Shown here piece by piece: positions 17,896 to 26,173 of a stretch of DNA of 64,000 bases. Within the stretch, counting starts at the first letter, position 1. Every line of letters starts with the position of its first letter. This stretch comes from Pacificibacter marinus (lineage in GTDB: Bacteria > Pseudomonadota > Alphaproteobacteria > Rhodobacterales > Rhodobacteraceae), in the NCBI RefSeq assembly GCF_018860665.1, contig NZ_JAHKPK010000002.1:19825-83824 (forward strand). The letters are read 5' to 3'. A program made the translations under genes and the position numbers. The notes under the pieces were generated by a model. The model did not search any database, was not told the origin of the DNA, and saw nothing but the letters and a program-made list of their open reading frames with translations.

Positions 17896-19224
17896 ATGAT
17901 CGCGCAGTTTGGTAAAACAGGGCTTTTTCTTTTGGCCGTCGGCCTGTCGGCTTGTGGTGACAAAGAGGTGATCTTGCCCGGAGAGCGTCTCGATCTGCGT
18001 GATGGTTTGGCCATTTCGAGTGCAAACGATGTTAAGGTGGCGAACAGCTCTGTTGCGATCTCACTTGGCGCGCAGGTGACGCGGGCCAGTTGGACGCAAA
18101 CGGGTGGATCAGCCAGCCATGCCTCTGGTCATAACGCATTTACTGCGACCACCCCGACCGTGGCATGGGCCACGCCCATCGGCCAAGGCAACACACGCAA
18201 ATTGCGCATGACCTCGGCCCCTGTGGCGGCCAACGGATATGTCGCGGCCTTTGATGCGGGGTCTCATGTGACCGTTGTATCAGCCTCGACTGGGGCTGCT
18301 GTCTGGACCCAAGATATTACTCCGGCCAGTGAACGGCAGGGCGATGCCTCTGGCGGGTCTTTGGCCATCTCTGGATCAACATTGTTGGCAGCGACCGCTT
18401 ATGGTGACATCATTGCGTTTGATTTGGCCACAGGCGCACGCGCTTGGACCCAACGCATCGATGCGGCTGGCGGGTCTGGCCTGACAGTGCATCGAGGTCT
18501 GGTCTATGTGGTGGGCGGCGATTCGCAAGTCTGGGCCATCGATCTGACGACAGGCTTGGTCAAATGGCAAATCAGCGGCCCTGAAACGATTGCCTCACGG
18601 GTCGGCGCACCTGCGCCTGCGGTGAATGATCGCTTGGCTGTTGTGCCTTTTGCTGCGGGCGATGTCTACGGGCTGTTTCGCAAAGGCGGCACGCGTCTTT
18701 GGTCTGCCTCGCTCGCGGGGCAACGTGCTGGGCTAGTCTATGCTAATGTTTCTGATATCACCTCTGATCCTGTGATCGTTGGCAGCACAGTTTACATGGG
18801 CAATCAGGCCGGGCGCTTTGCGGCCTTTAATATGGAGACGGGCGAACGCCGCTGGACGGCCCGCGAAGGGGCCTATAGTGCTGCCTCAGTTGTCGGCGGC
18901 TCAGTGTTCATTATCTCGGATCGTGCTGAATTGGTGCGTTTGTCTGCCTCAAATGGCAATCGCATCTGGGGGCAGCAATTGCCCTTGTTCACCACGGATA
19001 AGGTGAAAAAACGTAAAGATGTGTATGCACATTACGGACCTGTTGCTGCGGGCGGTAAACTTTGGGTGGCCTCCTCTGATGGGATGCTGCGCGGGTTTGC
19101 CCCTGAATCTGGCGCTTTGGTTACACAAGTGAGCCTGCCTGCCGGCGCTGCCAGCGATCCGATTGTCGTGGGCGGCGTGATGTATGTCTTGCTTGAAAAC
19201 GGCACAATGGCGGCTTTGAACTAA
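17896..19224 (+). CDS. bamB: Outer-membrane assembly lipoprotein BamB
   Basis: A 442-residue PQQ-like beta-propeller. The ATG at 17896 is chosen because it begins a lipoprotein signal peptide with lipobox LSAC, giving Cys20 as the lipidated residue; an upstream in-frame ATG (17779) would bury the signal. Repeats such as GAAVWTQDI, GARAWTQRI, GLVKWQISG and GERRWTARE are the Trp-containing blade motifs. BamB is a periplasmic accessory of the BAM complex that inserts beta-barrel proteins. It lies between the yfgM-like gene and der, its conserved neighbours. Confidence 0.92.
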   Translation: MIAQFGKTGLFLLAVGLSACGDKEVILPGERLDLRDGLAISSANDVKVANSSVAISLGAQVTRASWTQTGGSASHASGHNAFTATTPTVAWATPIGQGNTRKLRMTSAPVAANGYVAAFDAGSHVTVVSASTGAAVWTQDITPASERQGDASGGSLAISGSTLLAATAYGDIIAFDLATGARAWTQRIDAAGGSGLTVHRGLVYVVGGDSQVWAIDLTTGLVKWQISGPETIASRVGAPAPAVNDRLAVVPFAAGDVYGLFRKGGTRLWSASLAGQRAGLVYANVSDITSDPVIVGSTVYMGNQAGRFAAFNMETGERRWTAREGAYSAASVVGGSVFIISDRAELVRLSASNGNRIWGQQLPLFTTDKVKKRKDVYAHYGPVAAGGKLWVASSDGMLRGFAPESGALVTQVSLPAGAASDPIVVGGVMYVLLENGTMAALN

Positions 19225-19315
19225 GCCCCCATCACGACGACCTGAGCTTTGCCCCTTTACCCCAAAGGCCCTTTGGGTGTATCGGGGCGACTTGAGATGA
19301 AAAGCGGGATCACCC

Positions 19316-20806
19316 ATGAGTTTTACACTAGCAATTGTCGGCCGTCCGAATGTGGGCAAATCGACCCTGTTCAATCGTTTGGTTGGACGCCGTCTGGCAT
19401 TGGTTGATGACCAACCCGGCGTGACCCGTGACCTGCGCGAAGGCGAGGCCAAGCTGCAAGGCATGCCCTTTACCGTCATCGACACCGCTGGTTTGGAAGA
19501 GGCCACAGATGAAAGCCTGCAAGGCCGGATGCGTGCGCTGACCGAACGCGCTGTGGGTATGGCCGATGTCTGCCTGTTCCTTGTGGATGGCCGTACAGGC
19601 ATCTTACCGGCCGACGAAGTGTTCGCTGACATTTTGCGTCGCAAATCTGCGCGGGTGATTTTGGGCGTGAACAAAGCCGAAGGTCATGCGGGCGAGGCAG
19701 GGTTCTTGGAAGCCTATTCTTTGGGGCTTGGCGAACCTGTGCGCCTGTCTGCGGAACACGGCGAGGGCATGTCTGACCTCTACGATATGTTGTTGCCGAT
19801 CTCTGAGGAATTCGAAGAACGTGCCAAGCGCGACACACCTGATGTTGACGTGATTTTGACCGATGAAGATTTCGATGAAGAGGGCGACACTTTAGGGTCT
19901 TCACGTGAGTTCACCTTCGAGAAACCGCTTCAGATTGCCGTTGTTGGTCGCCCGAATGCTGGTAAATCCACCTTGATTAACAAGCTCTTGGGCGAAGAGC
20001 GTTTGCTTACCGGTCCCGAGGCGGGCATCACCCGCGATAGTATTTCTGTCACCATGAATTGGAACGACACACCTGTGCGTGTGTTCGATACCGCTGGGAT
20101 GCGCAAAAAAGCCAAGGTACAAGAAAAGCTGGAAAAGCTGTCTGTCTCTGATGGTTTGCGGGCGGTTAAATTCGCGGAAGTTGTAGTTGTTTTGCTGGAT
20201 GTGTCTATTCCGTTTGAACAACAAGATTTGCGCATCGCCGATTTGGCCGAACGCGAAGGCCGTGCCGTTGTAATCGCTGTGAACAAATGGGACGAAGAAA
20301 CCGATAAATCCAACAAAGCCAAATTCTTGCGTGAAGAATTCGCGCGTTTACTGCCGCAACTCAAAGGCGCGCAACTGGTCACTGTTTCTGCGAAATCAGG
20401 CAAGAACCTTGATAAGTTGCAAGAAGCGATTTTGAAGGCGCATGAAATTTGGAACCGCCGCGTTCCTACGGCCCGCTTGAACAGTTGGCTTAAAGCCATG
20501 TGTGAGGCACATCCGCCCCCCGCACCGGGTGGACGTCGGATCAAGCTGCGCTATATGACCCAAGCCAAAACCCGTCCACCGGGGTTCGTGGTGATGTGTT
20601 CGCATGCTGACAAACTAAACGAGAGCTATAAACGATATCTTATCAATGGCTTGCGGGTCGACTTTGATATGCCCGGCACCCCCATTCGTTTGTGGTTCCG
20701 TGATCAAGGTGACGCCAATCCGTATAAAAATAACACCAAATCAGTACCATCACGCCTGCGCAAACACCTTGGTAAAGGTCGCGCCGACGATGGGAAAAAA
20801 TGGTAA
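19316..20806 (+). CDS. der: Ribosome biogenesis GTPase Der
   Basis: A 496-residue protein with two tandem G domains. Walker A motifs are GRPNVGKS at 9-16 and GRPNAGKS near residues 211-218, each followed by GVTRD or GITRD and DTAG. NKxD-type motifs are VNKAE in the first domain and VNKWD in the second. The C-terminal KH-like domain ends with a basic lysine-rich tail. Der acts in 50S subunit maturation in the cytoplasm. An intrinsic terminator follows at 20836-20869. Confidence 0.97.
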   Translation: MSFTLAIVGRPNVGKSTLFNRLVGRRLALVDDQPGVTRDLREGEAKLQGMPFTVIDTAGLEEATDESLQGRMRALTERAVGMADVCLFLVDGRTGILPADEVFADILRRKSARVILGVNKAEGHAGEAGFLEAYSLGLGEPVRLSAEHGEGMSDLYDMLLPISEEFEERAKRDTPDVDVILTDEDFDEEGDTLGSSREFTFEKPLQIAVVGRPNAGKSTLINKLLGEERLLTGPEAGITRDSISVTMNWNDTPVRVFDTAGMRKKAKVQEKLEKLSVSDGLRAVKFAEVVVVLLDVSIPFEQQDLRIADLAEREGRAVVIAVNKWDEETDKSNKAKFLREEFARLLPQLKGAQLVTVSAKSGKNLDKLQEAILKAHEIWNRRVPTARLNSWLKAMCEAHPPPAPGGRRIKLRYMTQAKTRPPGFVVMCSHADKLNESYKRYLINGLRVDFDMPGTPIRLWFRDQGDANPYKNNTKSVPSRLRKHLGKGRADDGKKW

Positions 20807-20835
20807 TCAACACGCTTTGATCGTGTTTGGTTGAT

Positions 20836-20869
20836 AAAAACGTCTGCAGGTTACTCTGCAGGCGTTTTT
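20836..20869 (+). terminator. Rho-independent terminator after der
   Basis: A 14-base stem (20836-20849 with 20856-20869) with a single G-T pair, AAAAACG on one side and CGTTTTT on the other, and a 6-base loop. The run of Ts gives termination of the yfgM/bamB/der transcript; the A-rich left arm may also serve the opposite strand. Confidence 0.88.
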
Positions 20870-21029
20870 CGTTTGCGGCAGATGAAGACAGAGTTATGGG
20901 GATAACCCCATGCTGGGCTCATGTCTTTTGTCCGATCCGGATGCAGCCTATTTGATCACGTTTGTGCGATCTAAATGTGAGCGTGCTACAGGTCTCGGGT
21001 GCGTTTTTTATATTTTCTATAATTTTTTT

Positions 21030-21860
21030 TTAGAGATCGATTTCTATCCAAATGGGCACATGGTCTGATGGCTTGGATTTGGCCCGTGCATAGGCATCGA
21101 TTTGGCAGTCTTGCAGCCGATCTGCCGCTTGTGGCGAAAGCAAAAAGTGATCGATTCGAATGCCATCATTGCGATCGAAAGCACCCGCTTGGTAATCCCA
21201 AAACGTATAGGTTTCATCTGCGCTGTTTTTCACCCGCAAAGCGTCCGTAAACCCAAGGTCCATCAACATGCGGAACTTTTCGCGGCTTTCAGGGCGGAAC
21301 AACGCGTCCTTGCGCCACGCATCAGGACGTTTGGCGTCTTCGGCCTGCGGGATCAGATTAAAATCACCAGCCAGTAAAAATGGTTCTTCGAGCTGCAACA
21401 GATCTCGCGCGCGATCCTGCAGGCGCTGCATCCATTTGAGCTTGAAATCATATTTTGATCCCTCAACGGGTGTGCCGTCGCTGTTCAAGTCAACTGGGTT
21501 GCCATTGGGCAGGTACAACCCGCAGATGCGCAGGGATGTCGTTTTGCCAATCACCGTCGCCTCGATATAGCGCGCCTCGATATCATCCGCGCCGTCACGC
21601 CCCATGCCCGCGCCATTTGGCAGGCCACGGGTGACATCTTCCAACGGGATTTTTGACAAAAACGCCACGCCGTTGAATGATTTTTGGCCATGGGTTTCAA
21701 CGATATAGCCCATGTCTTCGAAATGCGCGCGGGGGAAATTTTCGTCCACGGATTTGATTTCTTGCAAGATCACCACATCGGGATCAGATTCTTTAAGCCA
21801 ATCTGTGAGCGCGTCTATGCGGGCTTTGATACCGTTGATGTTAAAGCTGGCAATTTTCAT
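21030..21860 (-). CDS. xthA: Exodeoxyribonuclease III
   Basis: A 276-residue AP endonuclease/exonuclease of the Xth family. The start at 21860 gives MKIASFNINGIKARIDAL, the standard N-terminus; an upstream in-frame ATG adds 13 unrelated residues. QEIK at 33-36 supplies metal-ligand Glu34. GDFNLIPQ, FTDALR, DGIRIDHFLLS and the final SDHVPIWIEI complete the catalytic set. The enzyme repairs abasic sites and trims 3' ends in DNA base-excision repair. No clear terminator follows; T-rich DNA lies directly after the stop. Confidence 0.95.
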   Translation of the reverse strand: MKIASFNINGIKARIDALTDWLKESDPDVVILQEIKSVDENFPRAHFEDMGYIVETHGQKSFNGVAFLSKIPLEDVTRGLPNGAGMGRDGADDIEARYIEATVIGKTTSLRICGLYLPNGNPVDLNSDGTPVEGSKYDFKLKWMQRLQDRARDLLQLEEPFLLAGDFNLIPQAEDAKRPDAWRKDALFRPESREKFRMLMDLGFTDALRVKNSADETYTFWDYQAGAFDRNDGIRIDHFLLSPQAADRLQDCQIDAYARAKSKPSDHVPIWIEIDL

Positions 21861-21938
21861 GACGCATCCGTTATGTTTGTGGTGTTGGTCTTTACGCAAC
21901 CAAGTTTAAACGCGCAAACCCGCAAGGGAAAGCGCTGA

Positions 21939-23138
21939 TCAGGCTCGATCTGCAATAGCGCGCCCTGCGGCGGCGGCAGATGACCAAGCCCATTGAAAAT
22001 TATAACCCCCAAGCCAACCGGTCACATCGACAACTTCGCCGATGAAATACAGACCCTTGAGCTGTTTGCTTTCCATGGTTTTCGAACTCAGCGCATCTGT
22101 ATCAACCCCGCCAAGGGTCACTTCGGCGGTGCGGTAGCCTTCGGACCCCGTGGGTTTCAGGGGCAGGGCATGCAAGGTCTCACTGAGATCCTGCAATGCC
22201 TTGTCGGATTGATCCGCCAAATTGCCCGATAGTTTCAGGTTTTCAGCCAAAGTTGTGGCCAGTTTTTTGGGGAAAAGCGTTGCCAAAGCCGTGCTCATTT
22301 GGCGGCGACCATTGTCAGCGCGCTCTTGGCGTAGTGCGTCAAAGATCGATCTGTTTGGCATCAGGTTGGCATGCACCGTATCGCCTTCAACCCAATAATT
22401 CGACACTTGCAACACAGCAGGGCCAGAAATGCCGCGATGGGTGAACAAAAGCGCTTCCTCAAACGAGGTGCCATTGGCCTCCAGGCGGCCATCTAGCGCC
22501 GTGCCAGCAAGCGGCACGATCCACTCCAGCTCTTGCGGGCCAAAGGTCAGGGGCACCAATCCGGGGCGTGTATTTGTCAGCGGCACGCCAAATTGCGTGG
22601 CGATCTGATAACCTATCCCCGTCGCGCCCATTTTCGGGATTGATTTTCCGCCCGTGGCCACAACGATATTGGTTGCTGTCACGTTGCGCCCCGACAGGGT
22701 TGCACGAAATTCAGTACCATCATGCGCCATCGCATCAATTGATGTGCTTAAAGCAACCTCAGCGTCCTTGGCCTCAGACAGCAACATATCGATGATTTGG
22801 GTGGCCTTATCGTCGCAAAACAGCTGCCCCAGTGTTTTCTCGTGATAGGCGATGCCATATTTGGCGACCAGTTCGATGAAATCCCATTGCGTATAACGCG
22901 CCAAAGCCGATTTGGCGAAATGCTTATTTTGGCAGATGAAGTTTTCAGGACCAGCAAACATATTGGTGAAATTGCAACGCCCGCCGCCAGAAATGCGAAT
23001 TTTGTCACCAGCGCGTTTGGCATGATCCACAACCAAAACACGCCCGCCTTTGGCCGCCGCAAATCCAGCACACATCAGGCCTGCGGCCCCTGCACCTAAA
23101 ATGATCGTGTCGTAATGGGAATGGGTTATTGTGTTCAT
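21939..23138 (-). CDS. BaiN/HI0933-family FAD/NAD(P)-dependent oxidoreductase
   Basis: A 399-residue flavoprotein. The start at 23138 (MNTITHSHYDTIILGAGAAG) places the FAD-binding GAGAAG close to the N-terminus; a more distant in-frame ATG adds 18 unlikely residues. The motifs GDKIRISGGGRCNFTN and the C-terminal GLYFIGEVVDVTGWLGGYNFQWAWSSA are signatures of the HI0933/BaiN (also called aminoacetone oxidase-like) family. The physiological substrate of this family is poorly defined. It is in line with xthA on the minus strand but separated by 78 bases. Confidence 0.88.
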   Translation of the reverse strand: MNTITHSHYDTIILGAGAAGLMCAGFAAAKGGRVLVVDHAKRAGDKIRISGGGRCNFTNMFAGPENFICQNKHFAKSALARYTQWDFIELVAKYGIAYHEKTLGQLFCDDKATQIIDMLLSEAKDAEVALSTSIDAMAHDGTEFRATLSGRNVTATNIVVATGGKSIPKMGATGIGYQIATQFGVPLTNTRPGLVPLTFGPQELEWIVPLAGTALDGRLEANGTSFEEALLFTHRGISGPAVLQVSNYWVEGDTVHANLMPNRSIFDALRQERADNGRRQMSTALATLFPKKLATTLAENLKLSGNLADQSDKALQDLSETLHALPLKPTGSEGYRTAEVTLGGVDTDALSSKTMESKQLKGLYFIGEVVDVTGWLGGYNFQWAWSSAAAAGRAIADRA

Positions 23139-23198
23139 GGAGGCGTAAAATATCAAATCGCCTGATGAGGCAAGTGTTTCATGCCTTCGCAAAACGTA

Positions 23199-23226
23199 AA
23201 AAGGCGACCCGTGAGGGCCGCCTTTT
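23199..23226 (-). terminator. Terminator of secreted-protein gene copy 1
   Basis: AAAAGGCG (23199-23206) pairs with CGCCTTTT (23219-23226), extended by CCC/GGG after one A-C mismatch, with loop GTGA. On the minus strand it is followed by a T-run (CTTTTTACG). It also sits upstream of the flavoprotein gene, insulating it from the secreted-protein transcript. Confidence 0.85.
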
Positions 23227-23252
23227 AGAGAAGGAGGAGATTTGGTTTGGTA

Positions 23253-23594
23253 TTAATTTACAGAAACGTCGACGTCTTGAGTGGCAGCAACTGAGCCGTT
23301 TGTTGTCAGAACCGCGATAACGTCTTGGTTGGTGATTGTGTCAAAGCTCACGCGTACATTTTGGTTTGCACCAGCGTGGACGGCTTGTGAGCCGAGCAAT
23401 TTGCCTTGGCCGTCTGCTGTCAATTCGTAAATATCAACAACGCCGTCTGTTGAGGCACGTACGAGATCCAGTTCAACGTATGATTTCAGATCTTGTGAGC
23501 GATCTGCAAAGATGTGGTCAGATGCGAAAGCGGAAGAGCCTGCTGCGATCAGAACGGCTGCGGCTGCGAGTGTTTTTACGGAAGTGTTAAACAT
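23253..23594 (-). CDS. Small secreted protein of unknown function, copy 1
   Basis: A 113-residue protein (start at 23594, preceded by GAAAGGA). It has a clear Sec signal peptide, MFNTSVKTLAAAAVLIAAGSS followed by AFA, with cleavage before SDHIF. The mature part, about 90 residues, is rich in Val, Asp and Thr and alternates hydrophobic and polar residues, suggesting beta structure; no Cys is present. I recognise similar small exported proteins in Rhodobacteraceae but know no function. It differs from copy 2 at three positions (Asp for Asn, Ser for Thr, Val for Ile). It has its own promoter-like element and terminator, so it is a single-gene transcript. Confidence 0.85.
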   Translation of the reverse strand: MFNTSVKTLAAAAVLIAAGSSAFASDHIFADRSQDLKSYVELDLVRASTDGVVDIYELTADGQGKLLGSQAVHAGANQNVRVSFDTITNQDVIAVLTTNGSVAATQDVDVSVN

Positions 23595-23691
23595 GATGTG
23601 TCCTTTCAAGACGTATTGATATGTGTGTCTGGCAGCGTGCCTGTGTGGCTTCATTGCTGCCTTGCCAAACGATCTATTCCAATTTCAAAGG

Positions 23692-23697
23692 ATTGTA
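23692..23697 (-). promoter_or_regulatory. -10-like TACAAT of secreted-protein copy 1
   Basis: On the minus strand CCTTACAAT lies 98 bases upstream of the start codon, at exactly the same distance as in copy 2. Surrounding bases are less conserved between the copies, which makes this shared block the likely promoter. The -35 region is a T-rich stretch without a good consensus. Confidence 0.4.
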
Positions 23698-23788
23698 AGG
23701 GGTTGATAATTCACGAAAAAAAGAGCGGTAACTCACGGCTTAGTGAGTGCTTTTCTGCTGACAAAACCCTGCATTTGCGCGCAGACGG

Positions 23789-24460
23789 ATAGGTGACACA
23801 GTGTTCTATGTGGCCGCATTGCCAAATTATGAGGTGTTTTCCATAGGTTAGGCATACGTGTCTGGGGATGTTTTCTGGACAAAGTTAAAAAAGCAAATGC
23901 ATGGATGTGGCCGTGACATTGCGAAATGGCAGTGCCGGAAATCAGCATTGAGGTCACATGAAACAGAAATGTAATACGACTGTAATAAGGGGCGTAACAA
24001 AGCCGAAATGCTCACGAAAAAGAGAGTAAAAGAGAGCGAAAAAAGCTGAGAAAAAGGCGTGAAAAATCCAAAAAAAGGATCTCAAGATTTTAACCGAATC
24101 TTGCGACACGTCTTGATGCGGTTCTGCATATTATTTCTGATACCCCCAAACGGGTTTTGCTATGAGATCGTGGTGGTGTCATCAGATTTGCAGAAACAAA
24201 TGCGGGCTGAAACTGTGATTGCTCAAAAGGGGGGGGCGTGATTTTAGGCCAATTAATTGTGATGGTTTTGTGCTGAGCGCACCAGTACCAAGGCAACCAA
24301 AAATCACTTCGGTTCTGTGTGAAGCGTTCGGACTTTTGTATGATTGAGGGGAAGCGCGTGCAAAGCACCTCCCAGGGGATAGTGATTTGCGGGATTGATC
24401 CGCCGCCAGGCGGCACAATCAACTAAGGCGCTCTGTCAGGTCTTATAAGCAGGGTCTTGT
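23789..24460. other. AT-rich intergenic region between the two secreted-protein copies
   Basis: No gene can be supported. A 60-codon frame at 24059-24241 (plus strand) has no ribosome site and ends in a run of eight Gs (24229-24236). A second short frame ending at about 24426 reads ...CGIDPPPGGTIN before its stop and looks protein-like, but it is short and not recognised; it could be a decayed gene end. Purine-rich DNA (GAAAAAGAGAGTAAAAGAGAGCG) occupies about 24010-24080. Confidence 0.4.
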
Positions 24461-24467
24461 AAACGTA

Positions 24468-24495
24468 AAAAGGCGACCCGTGAGGGCCGCCTTTT
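24468..24495 (-). terminator. Terminator of secreted-protein gene copy 2
   Basis: Identical in sequence to the terminator of copy 1: AAAAGGCG (24468-24475) with CGCCTTTT (24488-24495), an inner CCC/GGG, and loop GTGA. Confidence 0.85.
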
Positions 24496-24522
24496 AGAGG
24501 AGGAGGAGATTTGGAGCGGTTC

Positions 24523-24864
24523 TTAGTTTACAGAAACGTCGATGTCTTGAGTGGCAGCAACTGAGCCGTTTGTTGTCAGAACCGCGATAACGTCTTGGTT
24601 GGTGATTGTGTCAAAGCTCACGCGTACATTTTGGTTTGCACCAGCGTGGACGGCTTGTGTGCCGAGCAATTTGCCTTGGCCGTTTGCTGTCAATTCGTAA
24701 ATATCAACAACGCCGTCTGTTGAGGCACGTACGAGATCGAGTTCAACGTATGATTTCAGATCTTGTGAGCGATCCGCAAAGATGTGGTCAGATGCGAAAG
24801 CGGAAGAGCCTGCTGCGATCAGAACGGCTGCGGCTGCGAGTGTTTTTACGGAAGTGTTAAACAT
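24523..24864 (-). CDS. Small secreted protein of unknown function, copy 2
   Basis: A 113-residue near-identical paralogue of the protein at 23253-23594, with start at 24864 and the same GAAAGGA ribosome site. The signal peptide is identical. A longer in-frame reading that begins at 25158 crosses the promoter and leader and is not credible. Three of the six nucleotide differences change residues, all conservatively. Retention of two complete units with separate promoters suggests dosage or differential expression, or a recent duplication or conversion event. Function unknown. Confidence 0.85.
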   Translation of the reverse strand: MFNTSVKTLAAAAVLIAAGSSAFASDHIFADRSQDLKSYVELDLVRASTDGVVDIYELTANGQGKLLGTQAVHAGANQNVRVSFDTITNQDVIAVLTTNGSVAATQDIDVSVN

Positions 24865-24961
24865 GATGTGTCCTTTCAAGACGAATTGATATGTGTGTCT
24901 GGCAGCATGCCCGTGTGGCTTCATTGCTGCCTTGCCATTGGAAATAGTCCCTCTGGTTGAA

Positions 24962-24967
24962 ATTGTA
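24962..24967 (-). promoter_or_regulatory. -10-like TACAAT of secreted-protein copy 2
   Basis: CCTTACAAT on the minus strand, 98 bases upstream of the start codon, matching the position in copy 1. The conserved spacing between two otherwise diverged upstream regions supports it as the promoter. Confidence 0.4.
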
Positions 24968-25057
24968 AGGCCTTGATTGTTCACAAGAAAAAGAGCGAAA
25001 TTTGACAATTTCGTGAGTGTTTCAATGCACAGACTTCGCGCGAAAAAGCACAGACGG

Positions 25058-25330
25058 AAATCGATGAGTGCAACGTTTGATGTTTGTGAATTGTGTTCGT
25101 GCGCAATTGGCCAAGGGGTCATGACGTATCGGTTCACTACGAAATGTATAAGGCGCATATGATGTGCTTGCTTGAATTTAAGTTGTGATGTTATTACGTA
25201 TCATATTGGTGGCGGTATTAACTTGGCCATTATGATAAAGAAGATGGAGACCCTAAATGCCGTTCTTAACAGCAATAGACATCAAGTCGATTATAGCATA
25301 TCACAGGCTTCGCCATAGGTACTGCGCGCC
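25058..25330. other. AT-rich intergenic region upstream of DUF6525 gene
   Basis: No gene, RNA or terminator can be supported here. A short GC hairpin, GCGCGCC with GGCGCG, spans the proposed start codon of the next gene at 25324-25340 and could affect its translation. Confidence 0.35.
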
Positions 25331-25606
25331 ATGGGGCGCGTGATGAAACGTTCTCGGCGAAAGCGAAATGCCCAAAGCAGTTTAAAGCGGCGTGTGCGAA
25401 AAGGGGATCCTATGGCGGCTTATGATCAACTGCCGACGGAGTTGCGATCTTGGCTGATGCATGCAGCGTTACCGTGGTCGCCACGTTCGGTGCTACGGTC
25501 TTGGAAAAAGTCTTTACAGACTTACAATGGCGATATTGAAGAAACTAAGCGGCACCTATCACGTGTCGAGCGCCAACTTCTTAAACGTGATAAATTTCAC
25601 CCCTGA
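25331..25606 (+). CDS. DUF6525 family protein
   Basis: A 91-residue, strongly basic protein. The pattern of a short Arg/Lys-rich start, then SSLKRRVRKGDPMAAYDQLP, then RSWLMHAALPWSPRSVLRSW is what I recognise as DUF6525, a small family common in Rhodobacteraceae and without known function. The central ALPWSPRS motif is the most conserved part. Start assignment is uncertain: ATG at 25331 and ATG at 25343 are both possible and neither has a strong ribosome site. It has no evident partners; neighbours on both sides are on the minus strand. Confidence 0.72.
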   Translation: MGRVMKRSRRKRNAQSSLKRRVRKGDPMAAYDQLPTELRSWLMHAALPWSPRSVLRSWKKSLQTYNGDIEETKRHLSRVERQLLKRDKFHP

Positions 25607-25715
25607 ATAGACGAGGCGTGAAGCGTATATGATACATCGCAGCGTCTATTGTATCTGGGCTATCTTCAGATCAGGAGGGCGTCGCAGGTCATTCGCTTGA
25701 CATCAAAATGAGTGA

Positions 25716-26048
25716 TTACATAGAAAAGGACGTGCCGCACCCGCAAGACGAGGTGGCGTTTGGGTTTTCAATCACAAACCGCGCGCCAATCAATTCTTCG
25801 GTAAAGTCGATTACAGCGTTTTCCAAAAATGGCAATGACACAGGGTCGATCACCACAGATGATCCGTCACTTTTAAGCACAACATCATCCTCGGCAGGAT
25901 CATCAAGCGTGATGTCATACTGAAACCCTGAACAACCGCCCCCATCAACAGCCACCCGCAATGCTTTCACATCGCCAAGCTCGGCGTTGATTTCGGCAAG
26001 CCGTGCAAAGGCGCGTGGGGTAACTTGGGGAGGCAAAGTAAGGGTCAT
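25716..26048 (-). CDS. erpA: A-type iron-sulfur cluster carrier (ErpA/HesB/IscA family)
   Basis: A 110-residue A-type carrier. The three cluster-binding cysteines are visible: Cys39 in VDGGGCSGFQY, and Cys102 and Cys104 in SCGCGTSF. The start at 26048 (MTLTLPPQVT) fits the family length; an upstream in-frame ATG adds 12 residues. The protein accepts an Fe-S cluster from the assembly scaffold and delivers it to apo-enzymes. It is divergent from dgt with a 125-base shared promoter region. ErpA and IscA cannot be told apart confidently by eye. Confidence 0.88.
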   Translation of the reverse strand: MTLTLPPQVTPRAFARLAEINAELGDVKALRVAVDGGGCSGFQYDITLDDPAEDDVVLKSDGSSVVIDPVSLPFLENAVIDFTEELIGARFVIENPNATSSCGCGTSFSM

Positions 26049-26173
26049 GGTCTGTGCGGCGCTCTTAATTGGCGACAATTTCAATGAAACCTTTAAGGGA
26101 AGGGGTTTCGGTGTTTGTCGCGGTGTACATTTTTCAATATAAGGTGGCTAACGACGCACGACAAGGACAGTCC

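Larger units (their letters stand above)
23192..23788. repeat. Copy 1 of a ~597-base duplicated unit carrying a secreted-protein gene
   Basis: This segment aligns over its whole length with 24461-25057. It includes the terminator, the coding region, the leader, a TACAAT promoter-like element and further upstream DNA ending in CAGACGG. Identity is highest in the coding region (six differences in 342 bases) and drops upstream of the promoter. Both copies have the same orientation. Confidence 0.9.
24461..25057. repeat. Copy 2 of the ~597-base duplicated unit
   Basis: Direct repeat partner of 23192-23788, same orientation and the same length. The leader and terminator are nearly identical. The block upstream of the promoter is clearly related but diverged. 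The copies are about 1.27 kb apart start to start, with unrelated AT-rich DNA between. Confidence 0.9.

Noticed and set aside
24090-24422. Minus-strand 110-codon frame between the secreted-protein copies
   Set aside because: No start with ribosome site, no signal or domain, and unusual composition; treated as non-coding.
21900-25715. Region considered as a genomic island or prophage remnant
   Set aside because: AT-rich patches and a duplication are present, but there is no integrase, transposase, phage gene or flanking repeat, so only local duplication is claimed.
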